A stretch of 64,000 nucleotides of DNA, taken from contig VCJN01003041.1 in assembly GCA_006384855.1 (NCBI GenBank), forward strand, positions 124,001-188,000, read 5' to 3'. A program made the translations under genes and the position numbers. The notes under the pieces were generated by a model. That model worked only from the letters and a program-made list of their open reading frames with translations, searched no databases and had not been told where the DNA came from. Source of the stretch: Tetraselmis striata (taxonomy: Eukaryota > Chlorophyta > Chlorodendrophyceae > Chlorodendrales > Chlorodendraceae). Below, in pieces: positions 25,001 to 36,528 of the stretch; the first letter of the stretch is position 1, and the number at the start of each line of letters is the position of its first letter.

Positions 25001-28000
25001 TTGCTCGAAGGAGACGCGTGTCAACCTCTGGCTTCGCTCGTCTCTCCTCACTGCCTTGTACCGGTACGGGTCCCTACACGAGGTAGATCTTTGCTGGTTT
25101 CGTTCCGCCCGCGAAGCTGCCGTTGACACAGGAGCCACTGCACGCCCTGCGCCCTAACACAGCCACCCCCCATCGGCCGGTCGCCCACTGATACGTGGCC
25201 GCCTGCCTCTTTCCCCCTCGGCGCCGCGGTCCGGCAGGCTCCCTGGACGCGCACCAGTTGGTGGCCAGCCGTAGCCATCCGGGCGCGCTGCTGATGCAGC
25301 AGCCGGGCGGCGGGCTGTGGCTGCTGGGCGAGGGCGGCACGCCCAAGGTGATGGAGGCGGTGCGGGTGGGCAGCGCGGCCGCCACGCTCGGCAGCGGCGT
25401 CAGCGTGGACGGCGGCACGTGGCTCTTCCTCAACGCCGCCCAGGTACGGCTTCCAACGCCCCACCCCCACCCCCCGGATTAACCTTAAGAACCCTATTAT
25501 GGACCCACAGCCCTAGACACCTGTCATCTTAGGCATATCACGTGTCATTATATGATTTCAGTACACGATTCCCGGTATGCGCCGGCCCGGACAATCAGTG
25601 TGTGATGAGACGGCGATCAGCAGCAGTTGCAGACGGTCGCAGACGATTGCAAACTGTATAAGATGCTCTCATACACAATCGGCAGATGTTCTTAGCGCTG
25701 TGGCGACCACGGCCATCCTCATTTGTCCTCCTTGGTTGCTTTCAGCTGTAGAAAGCAGTGTTTGTATTTACTGAAGAGGCGGCAGTGTCTGGGGGTACGG
25801 GAGGCGCGCGTCGAATCAGGAGAATGATTGGCGCCAGAGGTGACAGCGCGGTCATTTCTTGTTTATTGGGGGGGGGGGGGGGTTCGGCCGCGTCTTGCCT
25901 GTAGTTGTGTGGAAGGTATGTATGAGCACTGGGGGCGGGACGGCGCTGGGCGCGTGGGCGTAACCACACTTTGGACCACCAGTTCGAACTTTAAAACCTT
26001 CAGAAGACAACACGAAAACCGCATGAATACTGGGACTTTGTGGTTGGAACAGTTTGTTACTGGGCCTGCAAGCCCAATTGAATGCTTAGGTATGGCAATG
26101 TGTCTCAGCCAGAGAAGATAACGTCCCCTACTGTGGTGCCCGAGAGGCATCCAGCCGCATCCGCAGTGGCCGCGCGGCGTCCACATGGTGGCGCACACCT
26201 GGGGGCTGAGGGAGTGTCCCCCCCCCCCCCCCCCCCTCCTGCTGCAGGGTGTGCTCGCCATCCGGATCGTATCCAGCGTCAGCCAAGGGGCGCCCGGCAC
26301 CCCTGAAGCGGCACGGCACTCGGCGCTCGGCCCGGAGCAGCAGGCCAAGGTGCGCCCGGCTGCCTGCTGCCCACCCCCCCCCCCCCCCCCCCCCGATCCC
26401 CTCCCCCTGTCCTGCTGCTGCCCCCACGCCTGGTCGCTATGTCCTCGGTGCCACTATTTGCTCACTCACTTTGCTGTCGTCGCTTGTTGAGTATCCCTGC
26501 TCCACGCTGCGCTCCCCCCACGCCCCTTTCTGCCCGCCCCTGGCAGGTGTTTGCCGAGCTGGACTCAGCGCTCATGCAAATAGGCGCCGGCCGCGGCCCC
26601 GGACCCCTGGGGTGCGCCCCCCCCCCCCCCCCCCCCAACCTACCCGCTGGTCTCGGGACGGCCGTGCCTGCCCCCCCCCCCCCCCCCCCCCCGTCCCCCT
26701 CCCCCCCAATGATGGGGTCTAATAGCCCTTGCCCTTGCCGCCGCTGCTGCCGCTCACTCCCCGCTGCTTTTGCCCCCCCCCCCCCCCCCCCCCCCCCCGG
26801 GCCGCAGCTACACCCTGCACAAGCTGGGAGCCTTCCAGCCCGACGGGGCACAGAACCCCATCGCAATGTATAGCACCGAGCTGATCGACATGCTCCCCAA
26901 GGTGGGTGGGCACCGCTGACTGCTTCCACACCCTAGCCAAACGGGAGCGATCAAGGGAGCTCCGAAATCACCCCCCCTGCGCCGCATACTCGTTCTCGTT
27001 GTGCTGAACGCTTGTATCCGGCCCCATGGCATGCCGTCTCCTCCTCACTGCCCCCCCCCCCCCCCCTCTCTCGCTTCTTGTGTGCTCCCCTCGTGTCCTT
27101 CCCACACAGCACTGGGGTCTACCTGGCGGCTCTGCCGGTGCGCTCTCTGCCTCGGCGGTCTCCATCGGGGAGCAGCTCGAGGAGAAGCTGCAGCGCCACT
27201 GCGCGCTGGTGGACTTGCTGGAGGTGCGCTCTTCCCAGGGGAATCTTGAGCCCCCCCTCCCCTTCTTTGCCCTTCTACCCCTTTCCCCCACTCCCCTTTC
27301 CCACCGCTTAACTTACATCGACACAGGCGCTTAGCAGCCAGCACCCGGCCAGACGGCAGGCATCACGGGACCTATCATTAGTGGTGGGGTAACCAGTATG
27401 TTAGGATGCAAGCTTGGCAAATACAAATAGAAAAGAGTAGAGTAGGAAATGTCATGATAATTGCCTTTTCTTGAAAGAAAACTGACAGATACATCTTTCT
27501 CGAATCGATCCCGAATAGCACCAAGGGCATTTTCTGAATGTGTATTGCCCATATATTACCAAAAGTACACTTTAACTGTTTTAAATAAATATCAATATAC
27601 AGGAATGCGTCTTGATATGTACAACGATCAGGTAACGTTAACGATTACTGCTCGTTATTATCATCAGGCACGCAAGACTTATCAGTGGTGGTAGCATATT
27701 CCAAGTCTTTGTACCCGAATTAGTATCCGTCTCACTTGCGCGTCCTCCTTGTACGAGTATGAGTACGAGAAGTCATCGTTGTACGGTACCAGCAGGCCGA
27801 TATGGATTGCTGACTGAAACCAAGCCTGCCGTAGTAGAGGTGCTGCAAGGCTATCACTGTTGCCAGTCGTCCTGTACCCGGGGGCAAAAAAAGAAACCAG
27901 AAAGGTCCACCACTGCCAGTAGTCTGAGCTGGCGCCTTTATGGTTCCCGCACGAGCATGTGTCCTGAGCCTGCTGAGCCTGTGCCCCCCCTTCCCTCCCG

Positions 28001-31000
28001 CCAGGCCGGCGACTGCATGGGCCGCCTGCGCGCCGCGTCGCTGCACATCATCTTTGAAAACGCGGAGAAGGCGGGCGCGCTGTACGCCATCCGGCAGTTT
28101 GAGAACGGCCAGCCGCACCGGTGCCCCCCCCCCCCCCCCCCCCCACCTAGCGCCCCTGTCGCATGGGTTATCAGCGCTCGAAGCGCTGTTTATTATACGT
28201 GTTGCATCTGTGCTGTCGATTGTTTTCTCATAAGGAATAATACAAATGCCGCATGTGTTTTCCTGTCTATGTGTGCGCTCTCTTTGCCCATCAGTGACTC
28301 TGTTTCTGCAGCTTGAATACACTTCACCATAGCAAATTGAACTGGAGGAGACGTCGAGATTCTATGTACCGCCCCATCCACCGCTACCCGGCCTCCAGTA
28401 GCTCCTCCAGTCGCAGATGCAACCGCGATGTTCAGCGGGTGGCCTGCAGCTACCCGTGCCTGAGCTTGCAGTGAAGATCCCTAGACACAAACGGGGGGGG
28501 GGGGGGGGAGGGGAGCCAGGCGGAAAACCCTAAACCCCTTGCCCCCCCTATTATTACCCCCTCTGTTTCCCCAGGCTCAACGCGGAGCAGGCGGCCACAC
28601 TGACGGCCTACGGCGAGCGCTGCGGCTGGGCGGAGAGCGGCGCGGGCGCGCAGAGCTCCGACAGCCGCAGCGCCGTGGCGCAGCGCGTGGGCGTCACGCT
28701 GGAGCGCCTGGACGCCTTCCTCAGCTCCCGCGGCGCGCAGCCGCTGCACGAGGTGCCCCCGCCCTCTCACACACACACACACACACACACACCTCCCTTT
28801 CCCTACTTTACCTCCACAGCTGCCCCCGCCACTATCCGTTTTGCATGTGGCAGTTTGGTGTTGGGAAGTCAATGAATGGATTGAGAGCTGGCCGTTGCTG
28901 CTGCCAGGCCATTGAGGCCGCCGGCAGAGCCATCCAGGACCGGACGCCCATCCTGGCCAAGCGCTTCGCCTGGGAGGTGGACCCCCCCCCCCCCCCCCCC
29001 CCCCCTGCGAAGCACCCCGCCCAGCCCCCGCCCTCCGCGGCGCTGTGCTGGTGATCCGCCCAGCGCAAAGGGGGGGGGTTTTGATCTCAATCCGGCTGTC
29101 TCACCTGCGTGTGTTACGCGTCGGCGCGCCGCAGGTGTTTTACGCGCGCGCCTCGGAGGCGGTGCCGCTCCTGTTTGGCGCGATGGGCACCGTGATGAAC
29201 AGCAGTCTGCGCCTGACGCACCAGAAGGCGTGCCTCGCAGCGGTGCCCCCCCCCACCCTCCCCTTTGCTGCCGCCAGCTGCTGCCGATGCAGCGCGCCTC
29301 CACTGGGGCAGCTGTGAGCGCCCGCTGTGGCTGACTGCCTAGCCCCCCTCCCTCGGGTCAGGCGAAGGAGCTGCTGCACGCCGGCGAGGCGGCGCTCCTG
29401 CACGCAGCCTACAGCCGCGAGGACCTGCAGCGCCGGTTCCCCGCCTCCACCGCGCTCGTCAAGGGCGGCTGCGAGGCCATGCCCTGGTCCTGCGGGAGCG
29501 CCGTCCGCCTGGGCCTCACGGTGCAGACCCTCTCCTCCACATGCAGGCACCCCGTGTTTTTTCGACATCCCCTGCTGCTTGCTGTTGCTGAGAGGCCCCG
29601 GCTGCGTGTGCGACAGGCTCTGCTGGACTGCTCGCTGGACCGCCGGCCCCCCCTGAGCGCGCAGCGGAACCGCGAGCACGTGGTGGAGGTCCGGGCGCTG
29701 CTGCACCAGGTGGCGGAGCAGCTGCTTGGCGCATGCGCAGCCGCGCTGGCGGCGCACCGCGGCGCCGCGCCCCCGGCGGCGCTCCAGCGGGAGTACGACT
29801 CCTGCAAGGAGCAGGCCCTGGGCGCCCTGCTGGAGGTGCGCGCGGCCCCTCCCCCTCTGCGCCCGCAGTTGCAGAAGTGCGCTGACGCGCGGAGCCGTTT
29901 GTCCCGTGCGGGTGTACTAGTCAGTCCCGCCTTTCACTTAGCATTAGCGGTCGGACGGCCAGTCATGTGCATGTTACCTGCGTGCTCGTGCTCCCGTTCC
30001 GTCAGCTTGTTCCACCATTATGCACCGCTTGTACACCGACACTTGTTGACAGGTATATTACTGCAATGAGGCCAAGCGGTACGCGGTACAGGTTGACGGG
30101 CGCTGATACGATTGCGCAGGATGAATACGCGGTACAGATCGGAAGTTGCTGGGTTCTAGTTAAAGGTAATACTGATAAATAAGTCATCTCGCTGATTTTA
30201 GTACTGGCGCTTGATTTGCCAGATGAGTTGTGCGCCACAGTCGCTGAACGCATGATGTACTTGTATCCAGAGCCGCACTCAGGTGGTCCGCATCTGGAGG
30301 CTAATGAATGAGTGTGCGCACGTGCAACTACATGTGGAAGATGATATGATGTCGATGAATGACCCTGACTGCGCATGCGCCGTGCGTCCCTTGTCTCCCA
30401 GGAGGCCAAGTGGGAGGCGGAGTCCACCAACGCCGCCTACGGCAATGTCCCCCTCATGCGCGAGGTGCCCCCCCCCCCCCCCCCTTCCCGCGGCCACGCC
30501 GCTCCTTGCTGCCCTCCCCAGGCAGAGCCGCACTGAGCTGCCTGGCTGCACTTGCCCCCCCCCCATCCCCCCCCCCGAATGCTGTTCGATTCCGCACTGA
30601 GGCGTCCCACCATGCGGTCCGCGGCTGGCTGCCCCCTGCAGGTGGAGCGGCTGGCGGAGGCGCACTGCAGCTACGCGCAGCTGGTGGGCATCTGCGAGCT
30701 GCTGCAAGACGAGCCGCGGCTGCACTACTACATGGCGGCCGTAGGCCCCCCGGGCGAGTTCCCGCGGTTCGTGATGGAGCGCCTGCACGGCGCCGGGCGC
30801 GACGTGGAGCTGCTCAACCTACCGGCGCAGTTCGACCACGACATGCTCGCCTTCCTGGAGGTGCGCCCGGCGGCTGCCGGCTGGCGCTCCCTCGCCTGCC
30901 TGGCCCTCCGCCGCCGCCGCCGCACACCCACTTCAACTTGCAGCACACAAGCGTTCATGCTATTGGCTCAACCTGTACCCACCGCGGAGCACATTTCCCT

Positions 31001-33877
31001 CTGTGACGTATCCCCTAGAATAAGGAGATCAACCCGTGCCGGTGCCGGATTCTATTATTTTGATCCATACTTCGATCGACCCTGGCGGTCCGATACTTGG
31101 CCCCACATGACCACGTACACGCGACTACTTAGGGGGCCGGGCCCTTTTGTTAAATGCAGGGTTCCGTACTCATTGCGGGATGATCTTGAGGAAATCGGTC
31201 CAAAGCGCACTACCCTGATGAGTGTCCCGTGGTATAGAACAAATGTCAAACGATTATCACGTCACTCCCCTAGCACCGCGCGGCCCCACACCGAGGGGTC
31301 CCGACAGAGTCGGAGACCCTCGTTAGTGGCGTCTAAGTAGTGGTGGTGTCAGGCCACGCTGCGGACTGATTTCCGCCTGCCGGAGCCAGGCCGGGTTTTA
31401 TTGCTGACTGTGTGCCCCTTTGCCCCCCCCCCCCCCCCCCCCCTCCCGGCCCCTCCATACATGATATTAGCCCCTCCCCTCCATGCAGTGGCTCCACCAT
31501 CTGCGCATGCAGCGCCACGGCGACGCCGCAGCCACGCTGAGCCACATCGCGGAGCAGACCTCCGCGGACCTCAAGCGCACGCGCAAGGCGCTCGCGCTCG
31601 AGAGGCTGTGCCAGCTGGCCACGGCCACGCCCGGTGAGATCGGGGCGCCACCCATGACTGCGCCCTCAGCCCAGGCCGCCCTCGGCCACTCGCGTACTGC
31701 CGTAGTATATGATTACAAGCCTCTAGTTGTGATTGCTTGCAAGCTACACAAACATCCACTGTGTTGCATCATGCTGGGTAGATTCGTCCACATTTGACCT
31801 CTTGCGAGTCGGGCGGGTTACCACTTGCGCAACTCGGGCTGAGTATTAGTCTTACTTCAGCTGAATTCACTTCCGGGCCGGGTATCTGCCGGGCGCCCAG
31901 TTTGGGTCCGACCTGAGGGCATGCTGCACTGCGCCGCCGGGCAGGTTTGACCGGGAGGCTCTCGCAGGACGCCGCGGACGCCGCGGCGCGCGCGTGCAGT
32001 CAGCTGGTGCTGCTGGGCATCCAGGAGGAGATCGGCAAGCAGGTGTGCGGCGCTGGCAGCCACCCCCCCCCCCCCCCCCCCCCCCCACCACCCCTACTAA
32101 CATCCGTGCTGGCGCTTACCTCGGGCTCCTTGCAGTCTGGACGGTGCCTGCTTGCATCGTAGTGCCCACCTAACTGTTTTGTCTCTACTCCGTACTTATC
32201 ACCATCACCCGGCTTTGGGTCCGCTGCACATTTGCAGTCCCCCCCCCCCCCCCCCCCCCTCCCCCCGTGCAAGGAACACACCTATATGCGCACCACGTGG
32301 AGAGGCATCAAACTTAGCCATAGATACATGCTTCACGACTCCGACCCGAACTCGTTATTTCACCGACCCACGCACCCATTCAGCTGTTCAGCCCGACGTC
32401 GGCGTATCGATCCGCAGTGTACCGAACCATTTCACCCGTTGGGAAGTCCTTGCTCCGACTCGGCGCGCAGCTGTTGCCTGACTCCTGGGTCTCGAATCCT
32501 TGGGTTCAGTTCAGATGCATGCTGTATATGAACCACTGCTTGCTTGCTAACGAGTCCCCAAGTGTTCTTGGCCCCGCCCGCCCACCTTGTGAACGAGGAG
32601 TGTGCTGGCCACTGTTAGCAATTTGTTCTTGGTGGTGCTGGCTGTCCCTCACGAGCGCGCCGACTGCCGCCGCGCTGCCGCAGGACGCAGCGCCCATGGG
32701 TCCCGGCGAGCTGGTGGGCGCCGCGCTTGAGGCCGGCGAGGCGGAGGCGGGCGCGCTCGTGGCGGCCGTTGCGGTGTTTGCGGCCGCGGGGGGCGACTTC
32801 ATCCGCGCCAACCAGGAGCGCCTCAAGAAGACCTGGGTCAAGGCAAGGGCCGGCCCGGGGGCCGCATCGCCGCATCGCCGCGCACTCCACCTGCCACACC
32901 CTGTTCCGCCAAACCCTGACGGCCGTTCCATACGTAGCCCCAATAGGGCCTAAAGGGGGTGCGGAAGCCACCGCGGTCGTGCGCAAGCTCCTCTTCGAGT
33001 TTTGCTGCTCAACTCAATTTATTATGACGGGTTAACGGGAGCAACTCCCATTAGAAATCCCGGAACTTATTGGGGGGCGCGCAGCTATCCTGTGGTGAGT
33101 TGAAGTCGCCTTAAGAATGCAACATTAATGTAGACATATATGTATTGATAACCATAACATAATTATGATATTATGTATGTTACACTATTATAACACATTA
33201 TGTTATGATTATATATTTTTTCACATTATATAATATGCTGGGAAGTCATTGATGCTGCCAATGTATGTGATCCGCCCTGTGCAAGCGCAGCCAAGGTGAC
33301 GCTGACCGCCGTGGCGATGAACCCCGTCCTGTGGACATTCGGCACGCAGGTTGTGTTGGCATCCGATTGGGACGAGGTCGGCAGCAAGCAGCGCCAGATG
33401 AGCGACTTGGAGTGGGGCATGGAGCTGGACGCCGTGCCGCTCGTCCAGGCTGTCAGGCGGGCGCGCAGCGTCGGGGCCGCGGACGCTGACATGTCAGCGG
33501 CTGAGCTGCAGGTCCGCCACGCGATGGCCCGCGCCTCCATGGCGGGCGAGTGTTACTTGAGCATGGGTCCCAAAAAGTGTTTTCGATCTTTTTTTGCTTT
33601 GCGCCAATGATTTTTCTATGTGAAAGCACCGAAATTTAGAGAGTGCCTTTTTTTCCTGCGCTGAACCGGTGTGTCTGTGTTGGCGCCTCAGGCTTGGCTC
33701 TCTGGCGACATCGGGCTGTCGGTTGCTGGCAGAGAGGCCGCACTCATTGCGCTGGACTACGCGCTCAACTTCGGCCCCACCCAGCCGGTGGAGCTGCTGG
33801 GCGATGCGGTGGACATGCAGGAGCAGTACGCCGGCCTGGGGCGCGCCTCCGCCTCGCCGCAGCCGATGGAGGCGTGA
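22051..33877 (+). CDS. NUP133: Nuclear pore scaffold nucleoporin NUP133 (many exons)
   Basis: Nup133 is a Y-complex (Nup107-160) scaffold subunit with an N-terminal beta-propeller and C-terminal alpha-solenoid. Seen: exon 1 (22051-22246) encodes a propeller start with the blade signature MCWLASGSSLLIWKLDRG; exon 2 starts at 22351 and joins in frame (QFVPQPSGLVSVAAVCGA). Later exons give SMQRLEMVAGRGDISSSML, ELLVLTRDSLEQWK and CMGRLRAASLHIIFENAEK. The best match to Nup133 is the block at 30640-31640: VERLAEAHCSYAQLVGICEL, then LPAQFDHDMLAFLEQWLHHL across an intron, then LKRTRKALALERLCQLA; order and spacing equal the metazoan C-terminal domain. It ends TGA at 33875-33877, with TGTAA at 33952. 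Roughly 20-25 introns carry C or G tracts. The start ATG at 22051 is chosen by homology onset. I expect about 900-1,000 residues; some middle splice sites are unresolved. Confidence 0.85.
27797..27900 (+). mobile_element. LINE 3'-end fragment inside a NUP133 intron
   Basis: This sequence (GGATTGCTGACTGAAACC..., GGTGCTGCAAGGCTATCACT..., CCCGGGGGCAAAAAAAG) closely parallels 51150-51246 in the same orientation, the tail of the LINE-like palindrome. Translation keeps the similar peptides VVEVLQGYH and VVETLQGFH. It ends in an A-rich tail, as expected of a retroposed LINE 3' end. It sits in the same orientation as NUP133, in a long AT-rich intron. Confidence 0.6.
33148..33212. repeat. AT-rich inverted repeat in a late NUP133 intron
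   Basis: ATAACCATAACATAAT at 33148-33163 pairs with ATTATGTTATGATTAT at 33197-33212 (one mismatch) in a roughly 120-bp AT-only island (33117-33238) immediately before the penultimate exon region. The base composition differs sharply from the flanking exons. Confidence 0.75.
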
Positions 33878-33951
33878 CGGAGTGGGGTGGGCGGCCCTGC
33901 GCTCGGTCCCTTTTGCCGACGGTGACGTGCAGTCCCTGCGTAGCGGACAGC

Positions 33952-33956
33952 TGTAA
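33952..33956 (+). terminator. TGTAA poly(A) signal of NUP133
   Basis: TGTAA lies 75 bp after the NUP133 stop codon. UGUAA is the usual polyadenylation signal of chlorophyte algae, which supports both the gene end and the taxonomic guess. Confidence 0.6.
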
Positions 33957-34380
33957 GCAATCCCGGCCCTTTCGATATACAGCTCACGTGGTGGTGCAGA
34001 CGGGAATGAAATGGATTCGCCCTGGCTGCGTTACCTGCATACAGAACCTTGCATCAGCGGGCTCCGAGAACAGCAGACAATGGCGCTCCGAAACCATAGG
34101 CAGGCATCGGCGCCGGTACAATAGTCATTGTCATTGCCAACGATTCCGTGACTGGTGAGCAGAATCAATCATCATTCATTGATGCTACTCGATGACTGGT
34201 GCGATCTCGGTATGCGCTACCGCCCCTCCACAGACATTCGACACGCTCATCCTGCAGGTGATGTAAACGCCGATGCTCGTTCTCCTACATTAGCTCGCCC
34301 TTGTCCTCGTAAACCCCCCGCAGTAGCCTTCCATGTCTCATCGGGCCTCTCGCCCCAGCGCTGATTCCATCAGCTTGGCG

Positions 34381-34452
34381 GCAATCCATCGGCGGAGATG
34401 GCGCCGTTTATCGGCGGAGATGGCAATCCATCGGCGGAGATGGCGCCGTTTA
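34381..34452. repeat. Short tandem repeat, 42-bp period
   Basis: The 30-bp unit beginning GCAATCCATCGGCGGAGATG occurs identically at 34381-34410 and 34423-34452. They are separated by a partial unit TCGGCGGAGATG. Confidence 0.95.
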
Positions 34453-34889
34453 GAGGTGATGTGAGTTGTTGTTTTTTCAAGCTCCAGCTCGGGGACGGAA
34501 GTCGCACCGATCACAGCGCCCTCACAGCCGCCAGCCGGGTGGGTACAGTACATATGTGAGGTCGCAATGGTATTGGACCTTCGCGCCTATTGCCGCATGT
34601 TCCTCGGCCTCCTGAGTCACTCCGCGCCTTCAACGCACGGATGGGCAACCCTGGCAAGGGGGGACGATTCCGGGCGCACGGGCTCGACGATAGCTCCCTC
34701 TAAAGCCAGCGCCCTCCCGTTTTCCGCCTTGAAGCTCTAATCTCCCTTGAAGCTCGCATCCCCGCATTTTCCCTCCCCTTTCGCCGCGCATCACTAGCCA
34801 TGACACGGCGCTTCTCTCGTGTAAAACAGCCTTCGCACCCTTCCTTGGCAAAACCAGACTCGCTGCATGTTGGATATGTGGCCAACAAT

Positions 34890-35385
34890 CCAATGTGAAA
34901 AGCCGACATAGTGACTAGCTCGCCGCGGCGTGGAGCCCCAACTAACAGATCCTCGCACCTGCCACCAGGACGCGTGGGTTCGCCCAGCATCACATCACAT
35001 GGATGGCACTCATCAGTCATCACGCACCCCCGCCCCCCGTGCGCAAAGTGGGTATTGGGATCCCGGTACTAAGGGGAAACTACGTAATTACATACAATTC
35101 TAGAATTTTCGCCGTTTCGTCTCTGCATGCGATATGATCCAATGTGAAAAGCCGATATAGTGACTAGCTCGCCGCGGCGTGGAGCCCCAACTAACAGATC
35201 CTCGCACCTGCCAGCAGGACGCGTGGGTTCGCCCAGCATCACATCACATGGATGGCACTCATCAGTCATCACGCACCCCCGCCCCCCGTGCGCAAAGTGG
35301 TTATTGGGATCCCGGTAACAAGGGTTAACTACGTAACTACATACAATTCTAGCATTTTCGCCGTTTCGTCTGTGCACGCTGCCAA
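34890..35385. repeat. 248-bp direct tandem duplication
   Basis: The sequence starting TCCAATGTGAAAAGCCGA at 34890 recurs from 35138 with only a few substitutions (for example CCACCAGG against CCAGCAGG and GGGTATTGG against GGTTATTGG). The second copy runs to about 35385. The duplication also duplicates apparent minus-strand reading frames, which I regard as non-coding. Confidence 0.95.
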
Positions 35386-36528
35386 TTCGCCAAGTGCAAG
35401 GGTACAGTAACATGCGCCTGCTCGTAGGCTTTCAGGAACACGAAATAGATTCTGATAAAACCGCCCTCGAGGTGGGCGAGTCACGGGTGATCAGCACGGG
35501 TCCCCTCTCAACGGCTGAAATGGCTCGCCTTTTGCGCGCCTGTGTATCGACTTTAAGCAACTGTCATGTACATGAATGTTGAACCCACAAAATCAGAGTA
35601 AAATGTTCGTGGCCTAGTGTAAGATTACCAAGCGCAGCAGGGTACAGTATATAGGATATATATATATAAATAATCTGATTGTATATATTGCAGTACATGC
35701 GTAGCAGTATTATCATTATTGTATAGCGACACAAGACTACCCACAGTAGCCATGTTGCCGATATCTGCAAAGTACTAAGTCTATTTTACGGTTACTGCTT
35801 TTCGATCACGGTGTATATATGAATGAGTTTTAAGGCGGTACTAACAAATTAACGAGCCGTCCGATACGTGTGGGCATACGTCCGACATCGGCGTCAGATC
35901 CAGAGGGTGGTCCTCCATCGGCAGGATGGCTAGACCTCCGGCATTGCCGGGTGGATGTGGTTTTGGATGGGAAGGGGGAGACGGGGCACCTCAGCGCGGC
36001 CCAAAATGAACAGTCGCACCGGCCCGCAAGCCGTAGCGCCGCGGATCAGCGCCCCCCCCCCCCCCCCTCCCCCATCGAGCGGTTTCCCTATCGCAGCACC
36101 TCGCACAGCGCCCAGCACGCCCTACCCCACCCCCGCAGTGACCCGCAGCGACCCGCCCGTCCGCGTGCCGTCCTCATGGGTCCACCAGCCGGCACCCGTA
36201 TCCCGGTCGTGGATCCTGCCTTATATCACCGATACTCTAGTGAATATGACGATGGCCACATCTTCATTAAAGTGTGAAAGTAGTGCAACATGACATTACC
36301 GCATGCTGCACTACGTTCACACACTAGTGAGTACGCAGCCATTGCCACTGAAGGAACATGGCAGGCATTGTTTTCAAACGCTTGTGCTGTTGCTTTGATT
36401 CGGATGATGTTCACACACAACAGTGCGCACTCGCAATGCTACGCCTCGTTTGGCAAATTCAGGATGTGTTGTCAGCGGTCATCATCGCTGACTGTGAGGC
36501 AGACAGTGTATCAACTCCACGGGAGCAG

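Larger units (their letters stand above)
33878..36528. other. Gene-free interval with tandem repeats
   Basis: This lies between the convergent 3' ends of NUP133 (plus) and the hydroxyacyl-CoA dehydrogenase (minus). It holds a 42-bp-period repeat, a 248-bp tandem duplication, an AT run near 35660 and a C16 run near 36053. Reading frames of 100-135 codons are present, but they lack domains and look random. Confidence 0.6.

Noticed and set aside
34700..35413. Duplicated minus-strand frames sharing VMTDECHPCDVMLGEPTR
   Set aside because: The similarity comes from the 248-bp DNA duplication; there is no codon bias or domain to support a gene.
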